NCBI RefSeq assembly: GCF_900048045.1
Contig: NZ_LN999831.1
Location: 1 to 64,000, forward strand
Source of the DNA: Candidatus Mikella endobia
GTDB lineage: Bacteria > Pseudomonadota > Gammaproteobacteria > Enterobacterales > Enterobacteriaceae
Length of the DNA: 64,000 bases
Direction of reading: 5' to 3'
Part shown: positions 47,304-58,071 of the stretch, piece by piece
Position numbering within the stretch: the stretch's first letter is position 1
How the letters are laid out: each line of letters opens with the position of its first letter
Notes under the pieces: model-generated
Told to the model about the DNA's origin: nothing
The model's database searches: none
Seen by the model: the letters and a program-made list of their open reading frames with translations, nothing else
Translations under genes and position numbers: made by a program

Positions 47304-47527
47304 CTAATTTTAGAAATAATTTTTTCATAAATATTAACAGTTTCACATAAATAAAATATTTTTTAAAAAATTTTTCAAATATACTTGCTGTATTATAGGT
47401 TTTTATTAATTAAAATTTAAATCACCATAATTTTCTGGGTATTTTATTAGCTTGATAGCTAGAGATTAAATCTAGCTTAATAGTCAAATTGTTTATTGAA
47501 ATTACATTCTTATATTTGGAGTTACTT

Positions 47528-47812
47528 TTGACAACATTAAAACAAAAATTAATAGATATAATCTATGAACCGATAAAAATATTAGAATTTATTCTAGTAG
47601 TTATTGACTTTATTCGTAATTCCCAGTCAACGTTACATATCTATAATAGTGAATTTATATTAATGTTACGTATTACAGTAAAAAATAAATTGCTAGAAAT
47701 TATAAAAACAGTATCTAGTAAAATAGTTACTGTAACTGTAGATGAAAAATATAAATTAGCAAATAATATCCAGAAAGAAAATATAGTACCTATAGTTGTA
47801 ATGTATTACTAA
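47528..47812 (+). CDS. rimP: Ribosome maturation factor RimP with an internal deletion
   Basis: RimP assists 30S assembly. A TTG start at 47528 gives [11 protein letters not shown] and has GGAG upstream, matching E. coli MSTLEQKL. The product is only about 94 residues against 150. Residues 1-36 match the E. coli N-terminus through STLHIY. The frame then jumps to [17 protein letters not shown] and ends with [10 protein letters not shown] like the family. About 60 central residues, including the SSPGLDRPL motif, are missing in frame. It may be a decaying gene kept open, or a minimal form. Position before nusA is conserved. Confidence 0.75.
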   Translation: MTTLKQKLIDIIYEPIKILEFILVVIDFIRNSQSTLHIYNSEFILMLRITVKNKLLEIIKTVSSKIVTVTVDEKYKLANNIQKENIVPIVVMYY

Positions 47813-47826
47813 CTAAGGTAACTAAA

Positions 47827-49311
47827 ATGAATAAAGAAATTCTTGCTGTTGTTGAAGCAGTTTCTAATGAAAAATCAATCCCCAGAGAAAAAATTTTCGA
47901 AGCTCTAGAAATAGCACTAGCTACAGCAACTAAGAAAAAATACGAACAAGAAATAGATGTTCGCGTTAGTATAAATCAAAAATCAGGTGATTTGAATACC
48001 TTTCGTCGTTGGATTATTGTAGATAAGGTTACTCAACCTACTAGGGAAATTACCCTTGCTGCTGCAAAAATTGATGATCCGCTAGCAACAATAGGTGGTT
48101 ATATAGAAGATAAAATAGATTCAATTACATTTGATCGTATTACTACTCAAACTGCAAAACAAGTAATAATTCAGAAAGTACGTGAAGCAGAACGTGCAAT
48201 TATTATCGATCAATTCTGTCATTACGAAGGGAAACTTCTAACAAGTGTAGTGAAAACAGTTAATAGAGATAACTTAATTTTAGATTTAGGAAACCATGTT
48301 GAAGCAGTAATTTGTAGTGAGGATATGCTTCCTAGGGAAAATTTTCGTACTGGAGACCGTATACGAGGGATATTATATTCTATTCGTCCCGAATCTAGAG
48401 GTGCACAACTGTTTGTAAGTAGATCACGTCCGGAGATGTTAGTCGAATTATTCAGAATTGAGGTACCGGAAATAAGTGAGGAAATAATTGAAATTAAAGC
48501 TGTTGCTAGAGATCCTGGTTCCCGTGCAAAAATAGCAGTGATAACCCATGATAAACGTATTGATCCTATTGGAGCTTGCGTCGGAATGCGTGGAGCACGT
48601 GTTCAAGCAGTTTCTAATGAACTCAATGGCGAACGTATCGATATTGTGTTATGGGATAATAATCCTGCTAAGTTCGTTATTAATGCCATGGCTCCTGCAG
48701 ATATCGCTTCTATAGTAGTAGACGAAGATAAGCACACGATGGATATCGCGGTAGAAGCAAATAATCTTGCTCAAGCTATTGGACGTAACGGACAAAACGT
48801 TAGACTAGCTTCCCAGCTTAGCGGCTGGGAGTTAACTGTAATGACAGTAGAAGATCTAAAGTTAAAACATCAAGCTGAAACCAATGAAGCTATCAATATC
48901 TTAACTAGTAATCTACATATTACTAAAAATTTAGCTACAGTGCTAGTAGCGGAAGGTTTCTCATCCCTGGAAGAATTAGCATATGTACCGTTAAATGAAT
49001 TGCTAGAAATGAAATTGATAAATGAAAAAACAATAATAATGTTACGTGAAAAAGCAAAAAATGCACTGAATAATCTTTCTTTAGCGAAAAAAAAGAATAA
49101 AAAAGTACCAGCTAAAGATCTGCTAGATCTTCCAGAACTGGAGCGATGCATAGCATTTAAATTGGCTCAGCATGGTGTTTGTAATTTAGAAGATCTTGCT
49201 GAACAGAGTGTCCAAGATATATCAAATATTGAAGGTTTGAGTAATGAAAAAGCAGGAAAGATAATCATGGCAGCGCGTAATATTTGCTGGTTTAAAGATA
49301 ACAATAAATAA
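47827..49311 (+). CDS. nusA: Transcription elongation/termination factor NusA
   Basis: Binds RNA polymerase and nascent RNA to control pausing, termination and antitermination. It has 494 residues (E. coli 495). An N-terminal polymerase-binding domain is followed by an S1 domain near 135-200 and two KH domains ([20 protein letters not shown] near 254; [15 protein letters not shown] near 319). The C-terminal acidic repeat domains are retained to about residue 490. It lies 14 bases after rimP and 22 bases before infB. Confidence 0.97.
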   Translation: MNKEILAVVEAVSNEKSIPREKIFEALEIALATATKKKYEQEIDVRVSINQKSGDLNTFRRWIIVDKVTQPTREITLAAAKIDDPLATIGGYIEDKIDSITFDRITTQTAKQVIIQKVREAERAIIIDQFCHYEGKLLTSVVKTVNRDNLILDLGNHVEAVICSEDMLPRENFRTGDRIRGILYSIRPESRGAQLFVSRSRPEMLVELFRIEVPEISEEIIEIKAVARDPGSRAKIAVITHDKRIDPIGACVGMRGARVQAVSNELNGERIDIVLWDNNPAKFVINAMAPADIASIVVDEDKHTMDIAVEANNLAQAIGRNGQNVRLASQLSGWELTVMTVEDLKLKHQAETNEAINILTSNLHITKNLATVLVAEGFSSLEELAYVPLNELLEMKLINEKTIIMLREKAKNALNNLSLAKKKNKKVPAKDLLDLPELERCIAFKLAQHGVCNLEDLAEQSVQDISNIEGLSNEKAGKIIMAARNICWFKDNNK

Positions 49312-49333
49312 ATTATAGCAGGAAATTAACAGC

Positions 49334-52009
49334 ATGACAGATATAACAGTAACCATGAAATCGCTCGCTGCTGAAATACATATTCCGGTTGATAACCTTA
49401 TAAAGCAATTTGCTAATGCTGGTATCGATAAAACAGCAGTGGATTCTGTAACTGAAATAGAAAAAAAAATTTTTTTTGCTTATTTAAACAATAGAAATAT
49501 TATTTCTAATAAATTAACTTGGCAACGTAAAATACGTAGCATGTTAAATATTTATACTACAGAAGGTAAAAGTAAATCGATACCAATTGAATTTCGCAGA
49601 AATCGCAATTATATACAAAATAATCCAAATACTCAATTATATTCGCAAGCTGAAGAAAAAGCTCAAAGAGAAGCTGAAGAAAAAGCTCAAAGAGAAGCTG
49701 AAGAAAAAGCTCAAAGAGAAGCTGAAGAAAAAGCCCAACGAGAAGCTGAAGAAAAAGCTCAAAGAGAAGCTGAAGAAAAAGCTCAAAGAGAAGCTGAAGA
49801 AAAAGCTCAAAGAGAAGCTGAAGAAAAAGCCCTACATAAAAAAGATAAAAATAAGCGTAAAGAATTAGCTAATTTTAAACGCCCAGTTGCAGATGAAATG
49901 CATCATAAAGTAGAAGAAAAGAGCTATAAACAAGTTGATAAAAAACGTCGGTTTGCTGAAAAATTAGGTAATAATTTGAATACTGCCTCTGCAGAAGAGG
50001 TAGATATTATTAACTATTACAATTTTAATACCTCTAATTATGTCCTAGAAGCAGAGGAAGAAAATGATATAAAAATTGAAGGTGATCATCGCCGTACCAG
50101 AGTTTTCAACTCTAGTAAGAAAAAAATAAGTAAACTATCAGCATTAGATTCTGATAGAGAAGAAGCACGAACAGTAGGTAGTTATCATAAAAATCAGCGT
50201 AAAAAAAGCACTTTACTACATAGGTTTAATAAACCCACCCAAGTGGTGAACCGCGATGTAATCATAGGGGAAACTATTTCTGTAACAGAATTAGCTAATA
50301 AAATGGCTCTAAAAGTATCGCAGGTCATTAAAACAATGATGAAATTAGGTGCTATAGCTACCATCAACCAAGTTATAGATCAAGAAACAGCGCAACTCAT
50401 AGCAGAAGAAATGGGTCATAATGTTATACTATGTAGTAAAAACAAGTTAGAAGAATCAGTAATGTATGAACGCAATACCATAAATCCAGCTACTACAGAA
50501 TTACGTGCGCCAATAGTAACTATAATGGGACATGTAGATCATGGTAAAACATCTATACTAGACTATATTCGCACGGCTAAAGTAGCGGCAGGAGAGGTAG
50601 GTGGTATTACGCAGCATCTGGGTACCTATCAGTTAAAAACTGAAAAAGGAATGATAACTTTCCTTGATACACCAGGTCATGCAGCATTTACAGCAATGAG
50701 AGCACGTGGTGTGCAGATAACGGATATAATAGTACTAGTAGTAGCTGCAGATGAAGGAGTGATGCTGCAGACAATTGAAGCTATTCAGCATGCAAAAGTC
50801 GCTAAAGTACCAATAGTAGTTGCTGTTAACAAAATTGATAAACTAGAATCAAATCCAGATATCATAAAAAATGAACTTACAAAATACGATCTGCTTCCAG
50901 AAGAATGGGGTGGTGAAAATCAATTTGTATATGTTTCTGCTAAAACTGGCTCTGGTATTGATAAATTACTTGAAGCAATTTTACTGCAAGCAGAAATTTT
51001 AGAACTCAAAGCAATCAATAAAGGATTTGCTTCTGGTGTCGTCATCGAATCTTGTTTAGATAAGGGATTAGGTCCAGTTGCTACAGTGCTAGTACTTGAA
51101 GGTACCCTTAATCGGGGTGATGTAGTTCTTTGTGGTTTGGAATATGGTCGTGTGCGTGCTATGCGCAATGAATTTGGTTGCGATTTAAAATCTGCTGGAC
51201 CATCTGTTCCCGTTAAAATTTTAGGCCTATCAGGAATTCCAGCTGTTGGTGATAAAGTAACAGTAGTACGTGATGAGAAAAAAGCACGAGAAGTAGCTAT
51301 TTATCGCCAAAGTAAATTTCGTGAAATAAAATTAGCACGTCAACAACAGTCAACTCTGGAAAACATGTTCTCTAACTTCACTAAAAGTGAAATATCTGAA
51401 CTAAACATAGTGCTTAAATCTGACGTACAGGGTTCAGCTGAAGCCATCAGCAATGCACTAGAAAATTTATCTACCGAGAAAATAAAAGTAAAAATTGTGG
51501 GTTCTGGTGTGGGTAGTATTACTGATACTGATGTAACGTTAGCAGCAACCTCTAATGCTATTCTACTAGGTTTTAATGTTCGTGCAGAAAATTCTGTTAA
51601 TCAGCTTCTTGAAACAAAAAAAATTGATATACGATATTACTCAATAATCTATGATCTCATTAATGAAGTAAAAAAAGCCATGAATTGTATGTTATTACCA
51701 GCATACAAACAGGAAATAGTAGGTATAGCAAAAGTTAGTGATGTATTTAATTCACTAAAATTCGGTGCTATTGCTGGTTGTATAGTAACTGAAGGAGTAG
51801 TTAAATGTCATAATAAAATACGTATTTTGCGTAAAAATGTAGTAATTTATGAAGGTGAAATAGATTCATTACGACATTTTAAAGATAATGTTAACGAAGT
51901 TCGTAATGGTATGACATGTGGTATTGGAGTAAAAAATTATAATAACATTATTTTAGGTGATATAATTGAAGTATTTAACTCTGTTGAGATAAAACGTACT
52001 AGTGTCTGA
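49334..52009 (+). CDS. infB: Translation initiation factor IF-2
   Basis: GTPase that places fMet-tRNA on the 30S subunit. It has 891 residues (E. coli 890). An IF2 N-terminal domain ([18 protein letters not shown]) leads into a charged linker with seven-and-a-half near-perfect AEEKAQRE octapeptides from residue 106. The GTPase core has GHVDHGKTS near 399, DTPGHAAF near 445 and NKIDK near 499. IF2 domains III and IV follow intact. E. coli IF2 also has a charged, repetitive linker, so function is probably preserved. Confidence 0.97.
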   Translation: MTDITVTMKSLAAEIHIPVDNLIKQFANAGIDKTAVDSVTEIEKKIFFAYLNNRNIISNKLTWQRKIRSMLNIYTTEGKSKSIPIEFRRNRNYIQNNPNTQLYSQAEEKAQREAEEKAQREAEEKAQREAEEKAQREAEEKAQREAEEKAQREAEEKAQREAEEKALHKKDKNKRKELANFKRPVADEMHHKVEEKSYKQVDKKRRFAEKLGNNLNTASAEEVDIINYYNFNTSNYVLEAEEENDIKIEGDHRRTRVFNSSKKKISKLSALDSDREEARTVGSYHKNQRKKSTLLHRFNKPTQVVNRDVIIGETISVTELANKMALKVSQVIKTMMKLGAIATINQVIDQETAQLIAEEMGHNVILCSKNKLEESVMYERNTINPATTELRAPIVTIMGHVDHGKTSILDYIRTAKVAAGEVGGITQHLGTYQLKTEKGMITFLDTPGHAAFTAMRARGVQITDIIVLVVAADEGVMLQTIEAIQHAKVAKVPIVVAVNKIDKLESNPDIIKNELTKYDLLPEEWGGENQFVYVSAKTGSGIDKLLEAILLQAEILELKAINKGFASGVVIESCLDKGLGPVATVLVLEGTLNRGDVVLCGLEYGRVRAMRNEFGCDLKSAGPSVPVKILGLSGIPAVGDKVTVVRDEKKAREVAIYRQSKFREIKLARQQQSTLENMFSNFTKSEISELNIVLKSDVQGSAEAISNALENLSTEKIKVKIVGSGVGSITDTDVTLAATSNAILLGFNVRAENSVNQLLETKKIDIRYYSIIYDLINEVKKAMNCMLLPAYKQEIVGIAKVSDVFNSLKFGAIAGCIVTEGVVKCHNKIRILRKNVVIYEGEIDSLRHFKDNVNEVRNGMTCGIGVKNYNNIILGDIIEVFNSVEIKRTSV
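49649..49831 (+). repeat. 24-bp tandem repeat array within infB
   Basis: Seven complete copies of a 24-base unit (gctgaagaaaaagctc plus aaagagaa) start at 49649, 49673, 49697, 49721, 49745, 49769 and 49793, followed by a partial eighth. The copies are identical except the fourth, which has two synonymous-type changes (cccaacga). Each unit encodes AEEKAQRE, predicted to be helical. Near-identity suggests recent expansion or gene conversion. Confidence 0.95.
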
Positions 52010-52052
52010 TAAGATTTTATCAGGCAATATTTTATTTGAGAATATTTGTAAA

Positions 52053-52463
52053 ATGGCAAACGAATATAGTCGTATACAGCGCGTTTCACAGGAAATTAAA
52101 AAAAATACTGCCATTATCTTACAGCGCGAAATTAAAGATCCTCGCATAAAAATAACAACAGTATCCTACGTTAAAGTTTCTAAAGATTTCGCTTATGCAA
52201 AAATTTTTGTTACTTTTTTAAATAACGAAACACCTGAAAAAGTTAGAAAAAATATTCATCTTTTACAAGATATGGCGTACAAAGTACGCCTACTTCTTGG
52301 TAAATCAATGTACTTACGTATAGTGCCAGAATTAACTTTTATATATGATAATTCACTTGTAGAAGGAATACGTATCACTAAATTAGTGAGACAGGTTGTT
52401 AAAAATAATAATAGCCAAACTTTATATATAAATAAGTATCTTGAAGATACTGAAAAAACATGA
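52053..52463 (+). CDS. rbfA: Ribosome-binding factor A
   Basis: Cold-shock KH-type factor that binds 16S rRNA helix 1 region during 30S maturation. The ATG at 52053 gives [15 protein letters not shown], matching E. coli MAKEFGRPQRVAQEM; the longer open frame from 52002 overlaps infB and adds non-family residues. The product is 136 residues (E. coli 133). [11 protein letters not shown] near 23-33 and [20 protein letters not shown] near 89-108 are conserved. Its stop overlaps the truB start (ATGA). Confidence 0.95.
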   Translation: MANEYSRIQRVSQEIKKNTAIILQREIKDPRIKITTVSYVKVSKDFAYAKIFVTFLNNETPEKVRKNIHLLQDMAYKVRLLLGKSMYLRIVPELTFIYDNSLVEGIRITKLVRQVVKNNNSQTLYINKYLEDTEKT

Positions 52464-53395
52464 AACATCTAAACTGCAGCTATCGTAATATTAACGGTAT
52501 TGTACTGCTAGATAAACCCCTAGACATATCATCTAACAATGTGTTACAAAATGTGAAGCGTCTCTATTATGCTAAGAAGGCCGGGCATACTGGATCCTTA
52601 GATCCATTAGCAACTGGTATGTTGCCTATTTGTTTAGGCGAGGCAACTAAATTTTCTCAATTTTTGCTAAATGCCGATAAACGATATAAAGTAACCGCTA
52701 AATTAGGTGAGCGTACAAATACTTCTGACGCTAAGGGACAAATTATTAATAGACGACCCGTCTTACTAAATAAGACGAAGTTAATGACAGAGCTTAACTA
52801 TTTCCTCGGTGAAAAAAAACAAGTGCCGTCTATTTTTTCAGCTTTAAAATATCAGGGGCGTCCTCTGTATGAATATGCTAGGAAAGGAATCCCAGTGGTA
52901 CGCGAGGCACGACCAATTAATATTTACGATTTAAAATTACATCATTGGGACTTAACTAAGTTAGAACTAGAAATTCATTGTTCTAAAGGAACTTATATCC
53001 GCACTATTATAGATGATTTAGGTGAACGTTTAGGCTGTGGTGCACACGTAATTGCATTACGAAGAATAGCAATAGCTAACTATTCTAGCAAAGATATGAT
53101 AACACTTAAAACTATTCAAGCTATACATACCGAAACTAGACAAGAAACCTTAGCGTGTTTAGATGCTTTACTATTACCTATAGATAGTGCTCTAATAGCT
53201 ATGCCTACAATAAATATCCCCTCTTCCCTAGCAGATAGAGTGTTATTGGGTCAACCTATAAATCTTATAGCGCCACCTACGGTGGGTTTAGTACGGATGA
53301 TTTATGGTACTACTAATCAATTTTTTGGTATTGGAGAAATAACATCTCAGGCACTTCTAATTCCACGTCGCCTGATAGCTAAAAACTGTATCTAA
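52460..53395 (+). CDS. truB: tRNA pseudouridine-55 synthase TruB
   Basis: Makes pseudouridine 55 in the T-loop of elongator tRNAs. It has 311 residues (E. coli 314). The catalytic aspartate sits in [22 protein letters not shown] near 43-64. [19 protein letters not shown] near 76-94 and [15 protein letters not shown] near 174-188 are family motifs, and a C-terminal PUA-like domain is present. It overlaps rbfA by four bases. Confidence 0.97.
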   Translation: MKHLNCSYRNINGIVLLDKPLDISSNNVLQNVKRLYYAKKAGHTGSLDPLATGMLPICLGEATKFSQFLLNADKRYKVTAKLGERTNTSDAKGQIINRRPVLLNKTKLMTELNYFLGEKKQVPSIFSALKYQGRPLYEYARKGIPVVREARPINIYDLKLHHWDLTKLELEIHCSKGTYIRTIIDDLGERLGCGAHVIALRRIAIANYSSKDMITLKTIQAIHTETRQETLACLDALLLPIDSALIAMPTINIPSSLADRVLLGQPINLIAPPTVGLVRMIYGTTNQFFGIGEITSQALLIPRRLIAKNCI

Positions 53396-53497
53396 ATACA
53401 CATTTATTAGTATTGCGATTAAGAATTACTAATAGTAAAATAGTAGCTAAATTAGAGATCAACGTTCATCTATTTTACCATAATTTGGAGTATTATA

Positions 53498-53767
53498 ATG
53501 TCTCTAAGTTTTGAAATAAAAGAAAAAATTATTTATAATTTCGGCCGTAACGCTAAAGACAGCGGTTATACTGAAGTTCAGATAGCTATTTTAACTACTA
53601 ATATTAGCCATCTGCATAATCATTTTATAGAACATAAAAATGACCATCATAGTCGCCGGGGTCTATTACGTATGGTTTCAAAACGCCGTAAACTGCTAGA
53701 ATACTTAAAAAACAAAGATAGAGTACGTTATACCAACCTTATTGAACGTCTAGATCTTCGTCATTAA
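53498..53767 (+). CDS. rpsO: 30S ribosomal protein S15
   Basis: Primary 16S rRNA-binding protein, 89 residues as in E. coli. [21 protein letters not shown] near 23-43, [21 protein letters not shown] near 52-72 and the [12 protein letters not shown] end are conserved. TTGGAG lies upstream of the ATG. In E. coli it autoregulates through its own leader; I could not confirm a pseudoknot here. Confidence 0.97.
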   Translation: MSLSFEIKEKIIYNFGRNAKDSGYTEVQIAILTTNISHLHNHFIEHKNDHHSRRGLLRMVSKRRKLLEYLKNKDRVRYTNLIERLDLRH

Positions 53768-53905
53768 TTTAGTAGTAATTTTTAAGGATATTTTAGGAGA
53801 AGCAACATTAATACGGCGTAAGATCAGCTTTATCCTTTAAGATTTAATCGTGATTGTATTCTGGATTTAAAGAATAGACACGAACTTTTAAATAAGGAAA
53901 TTATT

Positions 53906-55990
53906 TTGCTAAATCAGATTGTTTGCAAGTTTCAATACGGTTCTCATACCGTAAAAATAGAAACTGGACTAATGGCCCGACAGGCTACTGCTGCAGTTAT
54001 GATAACTATGGAAGATACAGCAGTTTTTGTAGCTGTTGTAGGCGCCAAACAAGAAAAAACAGGACACAGTTTCTTTCCGTTAACAGTGAATTATCAAGAA
54101 CGAACTTACGCTGCGGGACGTTTTCCCGGTGGCTTTTTTCGTCGTGAAGGACGACCTAGTGAAGGCGAAACTTTAATTTCTAGATTAATTGACCGACCTA
54201 TTCGTCCTTTATTTCCCGAAGGTTTTTTTAATGAAGTACAGATTATTGCTACAGTGGTATCGATTAATCCTCAGATTAGCCCAGATATTGTAGCAATGAT
54301 TGGAGCTTCAGCAGCGATAAGTCTGTCAGGTATTCCTTTTAACGGTCCTATTGGTGCCGCCAGAGTTGGTTTTATTAATAACCAGTATGTATTAAATCCT
54401 ACTAAATTAGAACTAACTGAAAGTAGATTAGATCTAGTAGTTGCTGGTACTGCTAATACAGTACTTATGGTAGAATCAGAAGCACAATTACTGAACGAAG
54501 ATCAAATGCTGGACGCTATAGTATATGGACATAATCAACAACAAGTAGTAATAGACAATATTAATGAATTAGTTGCTAAAGCTGGTAAGCAAAAATGGCA
54601 ATGGCAGCCACCAGCTATTAATGTTCCCCTAAAAAAGAAGGTTGTAGAACTAGCTGAATCTCGTCTCTGTGAGGCTTACAGCATCACTGAAAAACAAAAT
54701 CGTTATACAGCTATTGCCGCCATAAAGACAGATACTATAGAAAATTTAAAGTCCCAGGACAAAAATTTAGAAGAAAACGAAATACAAAGTATTTTCTGTA
54801 GCATAGAAAAAAATATAGTACGTAGCAGAGTATTACAAGGAAAACCGCGTATCGATGGTCGTGAAAAAAATATGATTCGTAATCTAGATATTAGGATTGG
54901 GATCCTACCACGTACTCACGGTTCAGCGTTGTTCACTAGGGGAGAAACTCAAGCACTGGTTACCGTTACGCTAGGAACTGAACGTGATGCACAGAATATT
55001 GATGACCTTACAGGTGAAAGAATAGATAGATTTTTACTACACTATAATTTTCCTTTTTATTGTGTGGGTGAAACCGGTATGGTAGGATCGCCAAAACGTC
55101 GTGAAATAGGCCACGGACGTTTAGCAAAACGGGGAATTATGGCAGTAATGCCTAATGCCCACGAATTTCCTTATACCATTAGAGTAGTAGCAGAAATAAC
55201 TGAATCTAATGGTTCTTCTTCAATGGCTTCTGTTTGCGGTGCTTCGCTAGCACTAATGGATGCTGGAGTACCTATCAAAACAGCTGTTGCTGGTATCGCT
55301 ATAGGTTTGATTAAAGAAGAAGATAATTTTGTTGTATTATCTGATATCATCGGAGATGAAGATCATTTAGGAGATATGGATCTGAAAGTTGCTGGTAGTA
55401 TTGAAGGTATTACCGCATTGCAAATGGATATAAAAATAGAAGGAATAACACGCAAAATAATGAAAATAGCGCTTGAACAAGCTAAAAGCGCCAGAACTCA
55501 TATCATTAAAATCATGGAACGGTCTATTAGCTCGCCCCGTTGTAATATTTCTGAATTCGCACCCCGTATTCATACGTTAAAAATTAATCCCAATAAAATA
55601 AAAGATTTAATTGGTAAAGGAGGTTCTGTTATTCGCGTGTTAACAGAGGAAACTGGTACAACGATAGAAATTGAAGATGACGGTACTGTAAAAGTTGTAG
55701 CTATTAGCAATGATAAAGCTCACCACGCTATTCGTCGTATTAAAGAAATTACTTCTGAAATAGAAGTAGGACGTATTTATAATGGTAAAGTTGCTCGTAT
55801 AGTTGATTTTGGAGCTTTTGTTGTTCTAAGTGGTGGCAAAGAAGGTTTAGTACATATATCTCAAATAGTAGATAAACGTGTAGAAAAAGTTACTGATTAT
55901 CTTGAATTAGGACAAGAAGTTCCTGTTAAAGTTATTGAAGTAGACCGTCAGGGTCGTGTTCGCCTAAGTATCAAAGAAGCCAGTGTTTAA
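53906..55990 (+). CDS. pnp: Polynucleotide phosphorylase
   Basis: 3'-5' phosphorolytic exoribonuclease of the degradosome. It has 694 residues (E. coli 711); the alanine-rich acidic tail of E. coli is missing. The start is TTG at 53906 ([12 protein letters not shown]), as in E. coli, with AAGGA upstream. Two RNase PH domains ([14 protein letters not shown] near 77; [16 protein letters not shown] near 339), a KH domain ([12 protein letters not shown] near 567) and an S1 domain ([20 protein letters not shown] near 632) are present. Confidence 0.97.
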   Translation: MLNQIVCKFQYGSHTVKIETGLMARQATAAVMITMEDTAVFVAVVGAKQEKTGHSFFPLTVNYQERTYAAGRFPGGFFRREGRPSEGETLISRLIDRPIRPLFPEGFFNEVQIIATVVSINPQISPDIVAMIGASAAISLSGIPFNGPIGAARVGFINNQYVLNPTKLELTESRLDLVVAGTANTVLMVESEAQLLNEDQMLDAIVYGHNQQQVVIDNINELVAKAGKQKWQWQPPAINVPLKKKVVELAESRLCEAYSITEKQNRYTAIAAIKTDTIENLKSQDKNLEENEIQSIFCSIEKNIVRSRVLQGKPRIDGREKNMIRNLDIRIGILPRTHGSALFTRGETQALVTVTLGTERDAQNIDDLTGERIDRFLLHYNFPFYCVGETGMVGSPKRREIGHGRLAKRGIMAVMPNAHEFPYTIRVVAEITESNGSSSMASVCGASLALMDAGVPIKTAVAGIAIGLIKEEDNFVVLSDIIGDEDHLGDMDLKVAGSIEGITALQMDIKIEGITRKIMKIALEQAKSARTHIIKIMERSISSPRCNISEFAPRIHTLKINPNKIKDLIGKGGSVIRVLTEETGTTIEIEDDGTVKVVAISNDKAHHAIRRIKEITSEIEVGRIYNGKVARIVDFGAFVVLSGGKEGLVHISQIVDKRVEKVTDYLELGQEVPVKVIEVDRQGRVRLSIKEASV

Positions 55991-56081
55991 AATAAAAATA
56001 CACATAAAAGCTAACTTTTTTAGAAAAAATTTTATTTAATAGAAAAAAATACAATACATTTAAAAATGAGACACGCGTACA

Positions 56082-57500
56082 ATGTCTAAAGTAGAAACAT
56101 CTTTTTCCGATTTGGGGCTTAAAGCTCCTATTCTTAAAGCACTGGAAGATCTTGGTTATGAAAAACCATCACCAATACAGTCTGCTTGTATTCCGCAGCT
56201 GTTAGCTGGACGTGATGTCCTAGGTATGGCTCAAACAGGTAGCGGGAAAACTGCTGCTTTTTCTTTACCGTTGTTACAAAATATTAATCCAGAATTAGCT
56301 GCACCACAGATATTAGTTCTAGCTCCTACTAGAGAATTAGCAGTACAGGTAGGGGACGCCTGTATATATTTTGCTAAGTATATAACAGGTGTTAATATAG
56401 TTTCTTTATACGGAGGGCAACGTTATGACTTACAATTACGCGCCCTGCGCTATGGTCCCCAAGTTGTTGTTGGTACTCCAGGACGCTTATTAGATCATTT
56501 AAAAAGAGGGACTCTAAATCTATCGAATTTAAATGGATTAGTGCTAGATGAAGCGGATGAAATGTTGCGAATGGGGTTTATAGAAGATGTAGAAAATATT
56601 CTCTCTCAGATACCAGCTAAACATCAAACTGCTTTGTTCTCAGCTACTATGCCCGAAGTAATTCGTAGAATTACGCGACGTTTTATGAATAATCCATATG
56701 AAGTACGGATTCAATCTAGTGTAAATACCTGTCCAGATATCAATCAATGCTATTGGATAGTTCAAGGAGGAATACGCAAAAATGAAGCTTTGGCTCGTTT
56801 TTTAGAAGCAGAAGATTTTGATGCAGCTATTATATTCGTGCGTACTAAAAATGCCACATTGGAAGTAGCCGAAGCGTTAGAAAAAAACGGTTATAATAGT
56901 GCTGCTCTCAATGGTGACATGAATCAAACATTACGAGAACAGACATTAGATCGTTTGAAAAAGGGTCGTTTAGATATACTGATAGCTACTGATGTCGCTG
57001 CACGGGGACTAGATGTTGATCGTATTAGTTTGGTAGTAAACTACGATATTCCGCTAGATTCTGAATCTTATGTTCATCGTATCGGACGTACCGGTCGTGC
57101 GGGACGAACTGGTAGGGCACTATTATTTGTAGAAAACAGAGAACGACGTCTATTGCGTAATATTGAACGTCTCATGAAACTGAGAATAAATGAAGTAAAA
57201 CTACCTACTCCAGAAATGTTAAGTAGCCGTAGGTTAGCTAATTTTGCAGATAAAGTACAAAATCAGCTAGAAAGTAATGATCTAAATATGTATCGCGCAC
57301 TGTTAGCCAAATTACAACCGGCGGAAGAGTTAGATATGGAAACTTTAGCTGCAGTATTGTTGAAAATGGCCCAAGGAGAACGTCCCCTGATATTACCACA
57401 ACATAATAATATTAAACGTCGTAATCGCATACGACGTAATTTTAGAGATCGTAAGTATAGTGTTGAAGTTCCTCGGGATAATATTTCCAATAAAAAATAA
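56082..57500 (+). CDS. deaD: DEAD-box RNA helicase DeaD (CsdA), C-terminally short
   Basis: RNA helicase for ribosome assembly and mRNA decay at low temperature. Helicase motifs are complete: Q motif YEKPSPIQ near 25, AQTGSGKT near 49, PTRELA near 86, DEAD near 155 and SAT near 187. The second RecA domain has ARGLDVDR near 308 and [15 protein letters not shown] near 331-345. The protein is 472 residues against 629 in E. coli and stops after a short basic tail, so the C-terminal RNA-binding domain is missing. nlpI, between pnp and deaD in E. coli, is gone. Confidence 0.95.
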   Translation: MSKVETSFSDLGLKAPILKALEDLGYEKPSPIQSACIPQLLAGRDVLGMAQTGSGKTAAFSLPLLQNINPELAAPQILVLAPTRELAVQVGDACIYFAKYITGVNIVSLYGGQRYDLQLRALRYGPQVVVGTPGRLLDHLKRGTLNLSNLNGLVLDEADEMLRMGFIEDVENILSQIPAKHQTALFSATMPEVIRRITRRFMNNPYEVRIQSSVNTCPDINQCYWIVQGGIRKNEALARFLEAEDFDAAIIFVRTKNATLEVAEALEKNGYNSAALNGDMNQTLREQTLDRLKKGRLDILIATDVAARGLDVDRISLVVNYDIPLDSESYVHRIGRTGRAGRTGRALLFVENRERRLLRNIERLMKLRINEVKLPTPEMLSSRRLANFADKVQNQLESNDLNMYRALLAKLQPAEELDMETLAAVLLKMAQGERPLILPQHNNIKRRNRIRRNFRDRKYSVEVPRDNISNKK

Positions 57501-57589
57501 ATTATCTCGTTTTCAAAATTAGAGCACTTATAAATAAAATTTAAAACAGATTTTATCTGTCATTAAGATTGCGCATCTAATATAAATGA

Positions 57590-57960
57590 AAACCAGAAGC
57601 TACTGGTTATTACAACATATGGTAATTATGCAATGGACACTAAGGTGTCCAAAAGTTATAAAAAAGAAATAGTAATTAAATTATCCAATTGTTTGTATCT
57701 TACTCACTGCCACCAACAGATCATCTTTAATAAGAAAATGTAGTACATAGTATGTTGCTAACTAAATAACAAATAATACCTGAACAAATAATGATGCTTT
57801 CAGAAAAAGTATGCTGTCATGGTTAGGTATAAAAGAAGCTATGCGTAATTTTGATGGAATATCCTAACGCCACATTTAGCTTATTTTTCGTGCAATAATG
57901 TAGCCAAAAGTGAGCTATGGTGCTGGATAAGTAATAATTATTGAATTTATTAATTAAATT
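57590..57960 (+). pseudogene. serB: Degraded phosphoserine phosphatase (serB)
   Basis: serB precedes radA in E. coli. Between deaD and radA, traces of SerB remain on the plus strand. From 57633 MDTKVSKSYKKEIVIKLS fits the MDSTAIQIECIDEIAKLA active-site segment. Near 57820-57860 WLGIKEAMRNFDGIS fits AEVTERAMRGELDFTASL with three residues lost. Stops and frameshifts intervene. Boundaries are approximate. SerB makes the last step of serine biosynthesis. A TGGACAC/GTGTCCA palindrome at 57634-57652 falls in the first segment and is probably incidental. Confidence 0.55.
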
Positions 57961-58071
57961 AATGACTAGTAGTTACTAACTATATTATAATAGTTATTCA
58001 TATATTTCTTTCTGTAAAAGAAGTAGAAACTAAACTATAGCATTCAACAATAGTGCTGAGATTAATTTATT

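Noticed and set aside
49649..49831. Possible CRISPR-like repeats
   Set aside because: The 24-bp units are directly adjacent with no spacers and lie in frame inside infB, so they are coding tandem repeats.
49587..49868. Lysine-rich repetitive open frame
   Set aside because: Out-of-frame reading of the infB repeat array, with no ribosome binding site and no family.
57634..57652. TGGACAC/GTGTCCA palindrome considered as an insertion-sequence end or operator
   Set aside because: No transposase trace or second end nearby, and it falls in the serB-like segment. Probably incidental.
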